A DNA stretch of 64,000 nt from assembly GCA_002633005.1 (NCBI GenBank), contig NMRA01000946.1:6086-70085 (forward strand), given 5' to 3'. Position numbers and translations under genes: made by a program. Positions 14,301-27,114 of this stretch are shown here, in pieces. The DNA is from Phoronis australis (taxonomy: Eukaryota > Phoronida > Phoronidae). The first letter of the stretch is position 1. Each line of letters opens with the position of its first letter. The notes under the pieces were generated by a model, which saw nothing but the letters and a program-made list of their open reading frames with translations, did no database searches and was not told where the DNA came from.

Positions 14301-17300
14301 GGACATTTGTTGCAATTTCTAGAAAGTGCCTACAGAATTCCAGAAGACGACGAAGAGGCAGGGCTTCCGAAAATTCCTGTTCATCCCATAAGCTATGGAG
14401 ACGCAATGGTGCTCCTGAGGTGAGCGAATTGAAGCTTTTGTGTTTAAGAAGCAATGCTTTCGGTCGCTGTACTTGTTCTTGGGCGTCCTTTGAAGATAAT
14501 TCATCCTTATACAGACCAGGTAGTTACTAAACTGGATACATCTAGTTCTCATTTACGCTACAAATATGTTACATAACGTACGTGATGATAACTATGTGCT
14601 ACTGGACAAACACTAGAGCAGACGATCAAGACAAGATGTTGTGTTAAGAGAATCAATCGGTAAAATTTCATTGAATTAATAAAACAATACCATAATACAA
14701 AACTTGCTATAAGTATTAACAATTTTATTTGCTTATATTTATTAAATACAATAATGTTAGGACCCGGACCTTATGATTTGCGTGTTTGGTGTAGTAATAT
14801 ATGTTTACCATAGCAACGATTCATTCACGACTAGTTGGCCAAATGATGTCGCAGTATCGTTTAGGTTGCGTGTTTGCGTACTTTCAAAACACCTTAATTG
14901 TCACAAGGTTGGTTGGAATTATTTTTTTAGTTGTTATTTAACGGATATGTTTGTGATTTGCGCTATATATTTGGTTTAATTGTCATTTGTAAGGTGTTTT
15001 CAGTTATTCGGTGACACTAACACCACTACAAAATTCGAGCCGTGAGTGACACTATATAACGAGATGAGTTTAAGCCACTGCCACAATGCTTATGGATTTA
15101 AGCCGCGAATACCGTAAATTGTTACGGCATTGACTAGATAATTTTCGGAATACGGAAAAGAAGCTCTGACATATAACACAGGTATTTCACGGCCATATCG
15201 TCACCTACATGTATGTATGTATGTATGTATGTATGTATGTATGCATGCATGCATGCATGCATGTATGTGAAAAGAATTTACTTCACACTACTGTGTTTAC
15301 ACGACAGAAAATTACCAGAAGCAAAACTCTCATATAACGGCCTTATTCTGATAAAAATGGTTTGTAGTGAACCAGCAAAGACTAAACTTTACACAAAATT
15401 TCAACATCCGAATTGCAGACGAGGATACGAGGGGAGGAACCTCGTCAGAAATGCGGGTTTCAACCCTCTAGACAGACATCACACGACACAGCTACAATGA
15501 AAAATTACCTTTAGTACCAAGTGTTTTGTTGTCCACAGAAGTGCTTGCTAGTTCCTTGGCAGGAATTAGTTCACATGGAATATATATCCCTAAATACCCA
15601 GAGAAGTAAAACTGACCAATGCAAATGAACCAAAGTAACTGGAGTGACATGGATTTTTAAGCGTTCCTCTGCGAGCGATAAAACATTGTATTTTTACGTC
15701 ACAGTCTTAGCTAAGTTATTGTATTTCTATTCATACGAAACATATTCATTCAATTATCACGACGTCAATGCGATGTCCTCTTGTTTGCAGTAACATGACT
15801 GGTGACATAGTTCCGGATCATTGGAAAGGAGCGTTACCGATAACGTATAGGATCGGACCTGGATTTAAAGAGACACAATGGTGAGCTCGGTACAGTGAAC
15901 AATAACTGTCGTTAGTCGTCTTTTCCTTATTCCACTATATAAGACGTTGGACGTGTTCCTTTCATCATGTTTTAAAGAGGCACTCAACGCAAAACTCGTC
16001 AAAAATATCTTTTAAACAATTCCCAACAAGTGCCATCTCGCAACGTCTACTACAGGGTTATTCACTTTACCCTATGAGGGAATTTCCAGAAAAATAATAA
16101 AATCCTCGAAGTTTGAAATACGCGACGAGGAAAAACTGTGTAGTCACCATTGAGTTTCTAATCTCCTTCCCACTTACGATTAATGCACTCATGCGCTCAG
16201 TCATCCGACAATCAGCTGACCGACGAGATGAATATTTTAAAAGACATGTGTGATCCCACTCCGAATACGAGGTCGACACACGTGAGACAAGCCAGCGAAG
16301 CAAGCGATTTCCCAGAAAGAATTCGAAGGGCATTTTAGAATATATTTGAAAACTACGATACCTTTATAGCTAATTTTAAACATTTAAGACTTATATCGAT
16401 TGCCTCTTTAAACATTTTGTTTACATCAAAGGTCAAATGTCACATTTTTCATGTAAGGAAATGTGCTACATCTGTGTCTTGCCATACCAAATAAAAGGGG
16501 ACGTACTTTGCCTTGTNGGGGTCGAATTTCTGACAAAGTTGACCTTTTGATAACAAAATAGCGGGAGGATTAAAAAAACGGGGTACCAACTTCAGAACTG
16601 TGAACTGTGCGTCTGCGCCTTTTTAGTGTATTTTTTCATACTTTTTGTTTCTCTAAGTCAGACCTTTTTACCCACTTCGCCAAACGGGGGCCCCCGAGCC
16701 CCCCCCTCTTGGTGCACGCATGCAGTGGCAGAAAACAACTTTGAATTGTGCAATTTTGTCTCTTTGTCGCGTTCCATGCAATTTTAAGATCAAAACGAAA
16801 ATTTTTAGGGTGACGCGCACAGCGTAACGGTGGAATTCAAAATGGGCATAGCAAGTGATGATTCATCACGACCCGTAGGCTCAGATCTCTGTGGACCTTT
16901 CAAGCATGTCTAGGCATTTACTCAAGCATTCCGATCGACAGAATCAGATATTTTCACTGAGTAAAAGTATATATTTTCTGAAGTTAGAAAACATGTAGTA
17001 TTTGATTTTTGACTTTTTGAAACTCTGCCATTGACTGGGTCACGCAAAATTTAGCAAAAAATGGTGCATTGATAGGAAAACTACATTGCTATTTTCTAAA
17101 CTGTTTCGTTGTCCTTTTTCATGGCAATCATAAAAGTCCTATTTTTGATAGTCTCTCCTGCCAAAAAGATACATTTTAGAAACAATTACCAACGGCGTGT
17201 TGGAAAATAGCGCATAAAGCATAGTATCTGAACGTTTTTTGAGATGCGATTTTCCGTAAATAGCCAAATTTAAACATTTTTCTGGGGTCCTGCTTAAACT

Positions 17301-20300
17301 TAAAGGTACAGCTGTCTCGATAAGAATTATGGATTTTGTAGCAACACCTTAACCAGTGTGACGTCATGTTGGTACGGCATTTATGGTGTGCATTGCGGCA
17401 AAAACATTTGTGTTTGCCTCGGTTCAGGAATCTAAAGCCCCACACTATCTTTATTGGCGAGTGACTTGTGTCTACGGAAGGCCGCCGGTGGAGTAAATAA
17501 TCGAGTGTAATCATACTTTCTTTTCTTACAGGAAAACAGAAATGAAAATATCCACGCAAAACCAACGTGCAAAAACGTACAACGTGATCGGCTTTATCAA
17601 AGGAGCAATTGAACCAGGTTTGAAGAAATTTGATTAAACAAGAATTTACATCTGCTTAACAGTACGTTTTGAGGGTCACTGAAACCTTTAAGTGCTGTAT
17701 GTAGACCGGCAGCCTAGAGCACTTAGCATAGATAAACGAGGTACCAATATCTGACCATAGGAACACTGAAGTCCAACTCAGTATATACAGAAACGGACGT
17801 CTGCCGTTGTCTGCACTCTGGGTGTGACTCCTGGGGACCTCAGAGGGGGTCCAAAAAGGAGCTAGATTAAATATTCGAGGTACCGGCCAAAACTGATTTA
17901 AAGCGGACAAATGTACCGCACTGAATACCGAATGACCCATAACAGACAAATTAAACTCTGGAAAGGGTCCGGCAGAAATCAAAAAAGGACCCCCCAAAAT
18001 GAAATTTTCTTTTTAATCACCTGCATTCGATTAGTTTTCAAAAATGTTCCTAGTACATGTTGCCTTGAGTAAGGTTTTGCATCACTGGACATAATTTCAG
18101 ATCGTTACGTAATAATTGGAAACCATCGTGACGCCTGGGTGTTTGGAGCTCTCGATCCCTCGAGTGGATCCGCATGTATGCTGGAACTAAGTCGTGCGAT
18201 TGGGGAATTGGTGAAGAGGGGTGAGGCCTATTAAGTTATTTAAAATCAATTAGGAAGACCACCAATTGTTAGGTCAAACATTTTGTACCATTGCTCTTTA
18301 ATTTTGTCTGCTTTTTCCTTATAACAACATGCATGAGTGAAAACAAAAACAGATCTCTGAGCTTAGCCATCTCTGTTATTCAGTATCCGTAACTTGTAAT
18401 CATAGTCACCAATAGCTTACTGTGATCAACTGAATTAACGAAAACAACAACAACAATGGCGGAAGTGAACCTCAGAAACGATTTGGCGTGATCATGTTAT
18501 CGATGTACTCTTTTCATTGGTGTTAGTTACGGTAACCTCACGATGATCAATAACGTCCAAAGGTATTACGAAAGTGAACTCAATTACCGTGTTTATAACG
18601 ATTAACGCCGAATTTGAGCTTTTTAATGTTAAGCCTGCAAATTCAATTTTCGAATTACTATCGGGTATGTACTGTGCAACGTGTAGCTTCGATGTATTGC
18701 TTTCTCCATTTAGGATGGAGACCTCGGCGGACTATTGTATTTGCTAGCTGGGGAGCAGAGGAGCATGGGATACTTGGCTCCACCGAATGGGTAGAGGTAA
18801 GCTGTAAAGAATAAATCTCTGTACCCCTTAAAACCCCCATATATGATAAAGAAGAGAAAGCAATCGAATACTTCCATTCTGTATAAAAGCAAAATCGGTC
18901 CAATTACAAATCTTTTAAAATGGTTCTTGTACTGAAATTAAACTTACTAGATTATGATGACATTGTGTTACAGAGATTTTGAAAATGGGTCAACCTGACG
19001 ACATTATCTGATTTTTGTTGTAGAATTACATAAAATCTCTTGCCGAGAGGACGGTAGCGTACTTAAACGTAGACATTGGATTAGAAGGTAGGGAAAACAG
19101 TAGCGCAATTTGAAAATTTGAAAGCTAATTAGTCAGAGGACGAAATTTTGATGCACGTATTTCAGATTACCTGAACAACACGTCTCGTGCACGTACAAAA
19201 ATGGCTCAGTGACCTGCTGATGTCTCACGAAAAGTCCACGTTGCCCTAGTTTTTCATAATTTTAACCTGAATCTAGGGGCCAATTTTCTTTCCCTGCTCA
19301 CGGTCGCTTGCGTGAGAGTGAGGGAGGAAAGGAGGGAGGGAGGGGGAGCGGGAGGGAGAGAAGATTTCAGCTCCTTATCGAATGTCTTGTATTGTCATTG
19401 TTGCTTAATTATTGCTTAAGTCTAAAACATGTCGTGATAGGTAACTACTCGATGAGAGCCAAGGGGACGCCGCTAATGTATCAGGTGTTGTTTGAAAGTT
19501 CTAAAAAGGTAATAAACTTTTAATTTGTTATATAAAGCGGAAATCTGAGACCACTCTGCACAATCTTACTGCCAAGCAAACTATTTCACTATTGTAAGTT
19601 AAGTCGTCTTATATGGTTTAAAAAGTGCTGTGCGCTCCCAGTCGGAGTTCAGAAGGAGAACTGCTGACAACAACCAATTCAAAGGAGGATTTCAGTGAAT
19701 GTTCCATTTAAAATTTGGGTCAACCGTCATCTATTATGTTGCTATTTTGCCCATGTAAACATTGTAATCCCAATTTTGACCAAAACATGAACAAATGCTA
19801 TGCCTGGCAGCATGTTTCCACAACTTGGAGTGTAGAGCCACTGCTTAGAATAGTGCAGACCTAAGTGCGTTGTCAAAGCAATCAACAGATGGCGTGTAGA
19901 ACAATTGCATTCACTCATGTGGTCTAAAAAACAGGTTATTTGAAAAAATAGCCAAACGAATAAAAATCGTGAATAATTGTTTCTACATGGCAGAAATCTG
20001 TCACAAAACTTATGCGTAACGCGGGTTTCAGGAATTACAGGTGCGAAGTAGTGATTTAATGTACATACTAACTAATTTTATACTAATTTATTTTGTTTAT
20101 TATCTTTTCAATCTAATTGTGTTTGCTCTCTGTATTTTACTTCATGTAATTATTCCCGACTGGGCCCACTTGGAAATCAGTGTAGTCACTGAAGTGGTCA
20201 CCCAGCCTTTTAAAGAAGTTTAAATGAATAAAAAAAGTGACGTTGTACAGGTTCCGAATCCCGACCCTTCAGAGGTGGGGAAAGGCAGAAGAACAGTTTA

Positions 20301-23300
20301 TGACACATGGGTGTTGCGGCAACCAAAGTTGGACAAAGACGGGAAGAAACTCGACGTGCCTCGGTGAGTGTCTGCACGGAAGAGGGAAATGTCTTGCCAG
20401 TTGCGCAAGATTACTTTCAAGAATACTCAACCCTGTTTTGATGATTTCAACCAATCCTCATTCTGTCACTTGCTAATCCGTCATTGGCGTCAACTTTAAA
20501 AGATGAAGGCAGGAATAAACTAAACACCTCAAGAAAAGTATGGAAATTTGTGTTCACTCGCCCGTGTTTTTATTATTTTTGGCTTAATTAAATCATATTT
20601 CACATCAGTGAAAAGTCCCATTATTCCCCTTTCTTGACGATATGGCATTCCGTCAATAAATATTTATTGTGTTTAGTAACTTTGCTGCCAAAGAAGGCTT
20701 GGTCTCAAAGTGAATGTTGCAATTTTAAGGGAGTTATGGTGAGGTCTTGTATTACGAAAATTCAGTGTTTGTAACATCGAATGAGTCCAGTCTCACTACC
20801 TAAAACGTAACGTTACACCTTAAAAGAATGGTTGTTATGAGCATCGTCGTCTTATGAGATAAACAATTTCAAATTTACCAAAAATCCGTCAGAGGATAAC
20901 AACGATACAAAGACAAACTAAAAAACTCAGTCAAACTGCTATTTGGCGGCACAAAGATCCTGCCGCGTACGCAGGGTAGAGATGACGGCAACACGGGACC
21001 ACGTATATACACATGTGAGTGCATATGCTGACATTCCCCCAATAGGGGACTTTTCATATTGGCACTCTCTAGGGTAATGAGAGTAGGAAAGTGACGTTCG
21101 ATTGACCTCGACTCAGTTTTAGTGGAGAGAAATTCAAGTACGTCATAGTGGTTCATAAATATGAAAGCAGAGAAATAAATTCCATCGTCCCCCCGTTGTT
21201 TGATTAGTTAAAGTTCAGTAATTTATTTTAGTTTCTTGGCATCTGTTGGGATCGAAATTCTTACTCATCAATTGATATTTCAAGAGGCTTGCTTTTTGTA
21301 AGGCTTTATTACACCCCACCGCACAGTAACGGCAATTTTCCGGCTTTGTAATAACAGGAAAGGTGTTAAAACGCTGTCTATACCAGACGTTTGAAACCTC
21401 CCGTTCGCATTACACGGGATCTGTAGGTGGCGCTGAACGTCTGTCCATCAAGCTCGTGATCACCGTCTGGCATGTTAGTGAATTTCATTAGGGCGCGTCT
21501 ATACCCATATACTTGTCAAAATAATGCACTGTCGTTGTGTGTTCAGGGTACAGAAGATAGGGTCTGGTAGTGACTTTCGAGCATTCGTTCAACTCGGAGG
21601 TATCCCTTCTTGTGGTATAAGATACACATTCGATCGGGCAAGTATGGTTTATAATTACAGTTGCAAAGTGGTTCATACCCACGCCTGTTATAATAGTCTT
21701 GTTAACACTAATTACGTGAACGCCATACTCACGTTGGAGATTCTACATATACGGGATTCTCGAAATCCAACGGAAAGCTTTGATAAGTCTGTGTTTTAGG
21801 TACGAGCACGAAAAGTATTCCAAGTTCTGAACATTTTGTAAAATCCCTAATGCTTAAGGAAGTTGATAAATTTCAGACTATTCATAGAACGTTTGAGGAA
21901 ATTAATAAATTGCAGGCGGTCTCTCTAACGACTCATTTCGTATTTACAGAGGCTGAAATTGTCATCCTATCCCCTCTACCATTCGGTTTATGAAACTTTT
22001 CATTTAGTTGACCAAATTATGGACAAAGATTACAAGGTAAAGTATTCAGTGTAACGAAACACTAGTTTTGATATAACAGTTGCATTTCAGATTGTTACCA
22101 CCCTCAGGGTACTCAAGTTTTCTAGAGCTACGTAAGATGACTTAGTTGTTCATTAATGAATTTCATGCAAGTTATAACCAGCGATAGTATCTACGCTCGA
22201 GTGTGCTTCAAGCTAAACAATCTTCTGAGCAACGCCGCTTTTAAGAAAACAAGATATCATCATGTCGGTTTCGCTAAAGCTTCACACACTGCCTAGTGCA
22301 TACACTGGCACACACACTCACACACGCACACACGTGCACGCGCGCAAGCATGCACACACATAGGCACACGCACACACACACATGCGCAGGCACGCACGCA
22401 GGCATCCACTCGGACCCATATGAAGACCATTACATAGAAACTTCATAGTCGTCTCCCACTGACTGTGTAAAACGAGCGTTTTTGGTCTTTTTAGAGTGAA
22501 CCCCACAAAAACCCAAGCCTCACTTTTTCATTGCAATATCTTGCCAATAGAATATTTTTAGAACGAAGGGCTTCAGGACAGTACCTATTTCAAGTCGTCG
22601 GCTTTCTATACAGTGGTTTTCATACCGGCCCGTTTTAAAAGTCCTATTCCAATTGACCCATTAAGAAAAACGGACCGGCATGAAGACCATTATACTGTAT
22701 AGTGACCAGGACTATCATTCCTATATTATGGTCTTCCAGAAAGATGATATGACCTTGAAATTCAGCAAATATTTATCGCCAGTTATTTTAAATGCATTTA
22801 AAAAACCTTAAACAAAAGATTAACAATCGCCGATGTTGTCATGTGATGAGTTTGTTATCTTTAATCGTATTTGACTGTCTTTTACATTTTTAGTACTTGA
22901 CAGCGGTAACTCGGGTTTGGGGCGAAATAGCTCGATCATTAGCGGACGAACTGTTATTACCTTTCGATGTAAAACACTACAGTGAGGCCCTTCAAGATTT
23001 CACCGACAATTTCCTGGACAGTTACGAGGATAAAATGAAACAAAATGGACTGCAACGTGGATTAGGTAAGAGTGAAAAAACACAAAAGTACTTAACAACG
23101 TCCCATGGGTGAAAACTTGACATGCTCGTAAACCACTAACATAAATTTTCAGAAATGGACCACTGAGTTTCCATAGAGTTGGGAAAATTAATCCAAACAA
23201 TTCCCTTTCAAAAACGATGCGTTTGGATCATCATTTTCATTAGGTTCTTCAACTTTTCTGCCATGGTTACATCTTGTAAAGTGCGCATGCGTCATCTTAC

Positions 23301-24963
23301 TCCATTATTTAAACACCTTGAAAGCAAGCAGTGGAAATTGCTGAACATGCAGGGTTTATAATTTGCATAAAACTATTTGTCACATGGGGACATTTTGTTG
23401 AACACCGACGTATGCACAATTCATGTACATGTATTTATAAAAATACCGAATTTTAATGATTATTCCTAGATATTTCCATTGAAACTTTGTTTTGATTTAT
23501 ACTTCATAGATTTCTTGCGAGAAGCTGTCGCTGATTTTGGCAAGGCCTGTCAAGATTTTTCGGACAGATTGAACGCGGTGAACAAAAAGGAGTAAGTTAA
23601 GTCGTTGCTCAGTTTAACTACAACTACAAAAATTGCCTTATCCAAAACAGAAGGTAACTGCTCTCCCTTTGTCCAGTTGAACTACTCCAACACTTATTGA
23701 CCTTTAGGAGATGTCACTAGCAACACGACTTGTCATTATTAATATTTGTGCATAAAAATTGCTGACTCACACAAGATTGACAGTTTTAAGCCCATTAAAT
23801 CTCAGAAAGAGTATTCCTAAAATCAAGTTCAAGCTTCAGTCCAAGGAAGAGTCTTTCGAGAATAACGTTGTACGAGTTTGAAAACAGTGTGTCTTGTTTT
23901 TTCAGCCCAATGGCAGTTCGAATGATGAATGACCAGATGATGCAACTGGAGCGAGCCTTTATCGACCCCAATGGTTTACCTGGCCAGAAAGGTAACAGGT
24001 AATAGACCGCCATTTAGAAACAATTAGCAGTACTTTTTACGCCTATCTTCGTTGTCTCTGTATGCTCCTTATAAAGATCGACTGCTACAGCTGTTCGATT
24101 TCCTTTTCGTTGCATATATATGCGGCAACTTTCGGCTTCTATTATGAATAATTGACACCGAACAAGCTCTCGTCCCTCATGACTGCTGAAGAACTTCAGA
24201 CCACATTATATGCTAGGATGAACGCTACGAACGATAACGTTGGACCTTAGTAAAACTCCCAAAATCGATTGTCCGAAACACTGCTAGGAATTGTTTTCAA
24301 AATCTTACACTTTTACACAATGGATTATGAAAATATAATTTTTTATTTAAAAAATCAAAAGTTGTATATAACGAAAAAGAAATGACGATTTGGGAAACTG
24401 TAACATTTATATCAAGTCGGCCGCCATCTATCGAAGTCGCCAGAGACCCGGATGTGCTTATTCACTTTCAACAAAAATTCACAACAGCAAATAGTATTGT
24501 TTGAAAGAGGAATAAACAACACTTATGATGGCATACCACAATGTTCAGTGAAGTGACAAGTAACCATAATTTTGATAACTGAACGTGGATTTCCGAACTA
24601 TTTTGAGAGGTTAAAGTACTGTGCGGTGGGGCCAAGTTTTGAAAATTCGCCTCAGTATATAAATTTGCTATTCAGGCTTTAACCGTTTCATTCGGATCTA
24701 CCTTCACTTCTCGTTTCTCTTACAGACACGTTCTTATGGCCCCAAGTTCGCACAATAGCTATTCCGGATCGGGATTTCCTGGGCTGAAAGATCTTATGTA
24801 TAAGATAGGAACTTCAGGCAACGCCACAGCTCAGTGGGAGAAAGTCAAGCGCTACCTCTCGGTCGTTATATATACTATCGACTCAGCGGCTTCCACTTTG
24901 CAGGACGTCTCAAATATACATAAACACACATCGGGTGCTCCAAAGAACGTACCGCTTTCTTAA
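11304..24963 (+). CDS. FOLH1-like: Glutamate carboxypeptidase II / NAALADase-like, copy A, complete
   Basis: M28-family di-zinc peptidase; relatives cleave C-terminal glutamate from N-acetyl-aspartyl-glutamate or folate polyglutamates outside the cell. Exons: 11304-11680, 11974-12265, 12476-12601, 13713-13896, 14323-14419, 15791-15880, 17532-17617, 18101-18220, 18714-18796, 19024-19087, 19441-19508, 20251-20363, 21547-21637, 21950-22036, 22894-23065, 23510-23591, 23906-23998, 24726-24963. They sum to 820 codons plus TAA (human GCPII is 750). Type II topology: cytosolic residues 1-69, membrane segment about 70-91, then protease, PA-like and C-terminal dimerisation domains. Zinc and catalytic residues: H426, D436, E473 (base), E474, D502, H608 ([10 protein letters not shown]), spaced as in human H377/D387/E424/E425/D453/H553. 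Intron 13 is GC-AG. The start codon has a G at -3 and +4. NAALAD2 and NAALADL1 are the alternative family members; the family is certain, exact orthology is not. Confidence 0.96.
15208..15268. repeat. (ATGT)n/(GCAT)n microsatellite in copy A intron 5
   Basis: Tetranucleotide ATGT units pass into GCAT units without interruption. Open frames rich in MYVC/MHAC across it are artefacts of the repeat. Confidence 0.9.
19313..19364. repeat. Purine-rich GGGA tract in copy A intron 10
   Basis: A stretch of almost only G and A on the plus strand, with several GGGAGG units. It has homopurine-homopyrimidine character and lies in the 353-base intron between exons 10 and 11. Confidence 0.7.
20421..20525 (+). 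repeat. Dispersed repeat family 1, copy in GCPII-A intron 12
   Basis: About 105 bases match 58892-59000 in the same orientation, sharing CCCTGTTTTGATGATTTCAA and GCAGGAAT-type blocks. The two lie in non-equivalent introns (12 of copy A, 14 of copy B), so this is a dispersed repeat and not a relic of the gene duplication. Confidence 0.65.
21331..21488 (+). repeat. Dispersed repeat family 2, copy in GCPII-A intron 12
   Basis: About 150 bases match 61979-62118 in the same orientation. Shared landmarks are TAATAACAGGA-like, the GTTAAAACGCT/GTTAAAGCGCT pair and GGATCTGTAGGTGGCGCT versus GGAATCTGCAGGTGGCGCT. It lacks coding potential and is likely a SINE or MITE relic. Confidence 0.65.
22308..22404. 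repeat. (CA)n-rich microsatellite in copy A intron 14
   Basis: Imperfect CA dinucleotide repeat with CG and TG interruptions. The cysteine-rich minus-strand frame over it is an artefact. Confidence 0.9.
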
Positions 24964-25049
24964 TTTTCAATATATCCACTGTTAATTGACCAATAGAAGG
25001 AATTTGTTTAAAACTTGTAACAGTGACACATGTTCAGCACAGTTGTTTT

Positions 25050-25055
25050 AATAAA
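25050..25055 (+). terminator. Polyadenylation signal AATAAA of copy A
   Basis: AATAAA occurs 87 bases past the copy A stop codon at 24961-24963, a typical distance for a short 3' UTR. Later AATAAA-like hexamers exist, so the actual cleavage site is unconfirmed. Confidence 0.5.
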
Positions 25056-26850
25056 TGTTAGATGTACATTATAAATCACTTAGTACTTTTCAGGCACACA
25101 TGTCCATGAGTACAAACATGCTTTGCACTTTGGAAAGTAAAGTCGGAATTGGAGGGCTGGTTGATTTAGTTATATTTACTTCAGACAAAAAGCGCGCCAA
25201 ACCTAATCTATCATATTAGTTTGTTTTCATCAGGAAACTAGTGTGAGGTTATTATAAATACAAATAAATCGTCATTTTATCTCATTTAACTTAAGTGATA
25301 GTTGTAAGAACAAGCACACCATCCCATTCATTCCAAAAAAAATTTTATGACAACAAAGTCGACATACGTTAGCTTTCTCAGTAGAGTCAATAGAAGGTGA
25401 GTCAATATGGAAGAGATGATGTATTTTATTGTAAAATGATGAAAAGTTACAATTTTAATCTGTAATGTATCAAGATGATGAAACTTTGGTATCCAATTGG
25501 ATCATACTACAGCTGTTAGTAAACTGAAATGATTTTGAAAATCATTTTACCACCAGATAATGGAGGTTGAGTTTATAGCTGCGTTTTGTCCTGTTCAGTT
25601 CGCTAAAATGAAAAATCAAACACTAGGACCTATCAGTCCTAGTTCGATTTTCAATTTTAAGCAATGGAAAAGTGCAAAATCCAGCATGAAGCAACACTTT
25701 AGTTGATCTAATTTCTTTGTTCCACATTTCTTAATGTTGGTTTGATAGTTGTTGACGTTATTTTTTCTGTTCCTATGTCAAAGGGATTTTCCCGGAGTAC
25801 GTTGAGCACTTGTCCAAGGCCAGCTAAAAGATGATCACATCTTTTGACTTGACTGCCTCCTATGTCACAAGATTCTACTTGAATGCAAAACATAACAAGG
25901 GAGTTGGGGAAGAAACATGGTCAATATCTTGTACAAAATCCAGTTTTGCCTTGGTGAAACAACGAGAAGACTCTTTTATAATAATATGTACAGTTCCAGA
26001 ATCTGTGTGAAGACTTAGGTGAAAGCTATGCATTGGATGACACAGCCAAGAGCTTGAGCCTAGAAATCCTTTCAGACACTTTTGTAACTGTACATTTTGC
26101 AATTGTTGTTGTCGATACATTTATGTCACTGATCAATGCCTTTTTGTGTGTGCTCAATAGAAGAGGCTTTGTCGTTTATGATCTTACCTACCAGTAGGTG
26201 TTCAGGTTTCGATCCTGAACCACTTTGGCATCAACTACATGTACTTTTCATGACTAAATTTTAGTCATGTTCAGGTCGTAAGAGAAGGTTCACCCTACCA
26301 GACCTACAGCTGGTCATTTTCAAACCCCTGACTTGAGCTCCTGTATCCAAAATATTACTTTATATGTGAGAAATTAGGCTCATGTCCCCATATGTAAAGC
26401 TCCGCCTACATCTGGAATTAACCACATGCGCAGTTTTGCAAAGAAAGAATAGGCAACGGATAGTCACCTGAAACTGAAGTACTGTCATATTCAATTAAAC
26501 ACAACACAGTTCAGTGATTGTTTCGTTGATTAAACACATTCTTTAGGCTATAGGGCCGTGAACATAAAACGCTCTTATAGGTTACTGATGTAATGAAACA
26601 AACCGATATTCCTTATTTCGTTTCAATAAGAAATTACAGGAATTTATTTATTAAAAACTGAGTTGTTCTAGTTAGGGTTAATTTTATGCTGTTCCTGAAT
26701 TAGGAGTCTCTTGTTCCAGAGTTTACAACACGATTTACAAAAAATGTTTACAAAAATAATTGCTACTTGAGGACAATTTCAACAGCACTTGCCGAAAATG
26801 TGTCCACAATTAAATCAGATAAGAGCACTTTGACATCCCACGCAGTGCTA

Positions 26851-26940
26851 CTAATAATAATAATAAATATAATAATAGTAACAGTAACAGAAACAATAAT
26901 AGTAATGATAATGATAATGGTGATAATAATAATGATGATG

Positions 26941-26977
<37 letters not shown>

Positions 26978-26980
26978 TAA
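26851..26980. repeat. (AAT)n-rich microsatellite
   Basis: Long imperfect AAT tract with ATG and AGT variants. Isoleucine-rich frames over it are artefacts. Confidence 0.9.
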
Positions 26981-27060
26981 CAATACAAACTTTATTTATA
27001 GAGTATAAAATATAATAGATTTATAGCTTTAGTCAAAGGCTAATATTCAGCATGGTCCTC
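26851..27060 (-). mobile_element. Possible retroposon 3' tail with (AAT)n microsatellite
   Basis: Read on the minus strand, GAGGACCATG is followed by AT-rich sequence, ATAAATAAAG and then a long ATT-type simple repeat. The same order (GAGGACCATG, a TGAATAAA-type signal, a simple trinucleotide tail) occurs at 39308-39405 on the minus strand. This layout resembles the 3' end of a LINE/SINE with a microsatellite tail. The element class is unknown. Confidence 0.35.
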
Positions 27061-27068
27061 TCCCACCA

Positions 27069-27114
27069 ATAAATTAAATTAAATTAAATTAAATTAAATT
27101 AAATTAAATAAATA
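27069..27114. repeat. (AAATT)n microsatellite
   Basis: About nine units of the pentanucleotide AAATT, almost uninterrupted. Confidence 0.9.

Noticed and set aside
15208-15500. 95-codon frame beginning [12 protein letters not shown]
   Set aside because: Begins in a tetranucleotide repeat and lies inside intron 5 of copy A.
17176-17565. 129-codon minus-strand frame in copy A intron 6 and exon 7
   Set aside because: Antisense to a true exon, no recognisable domain, no conserved counterpart in copy B.
26190-26215. T-arm-like hairpin around TTTCGAT, suggesting a tRNA or tRNA-derived SINE
   Set aside because: No acceptor, D or anticodon arms could be found around it.
26851-27114. Isoleucine-rich open frame
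   Set aside because: Product of AAT and AAATT microsatellites.
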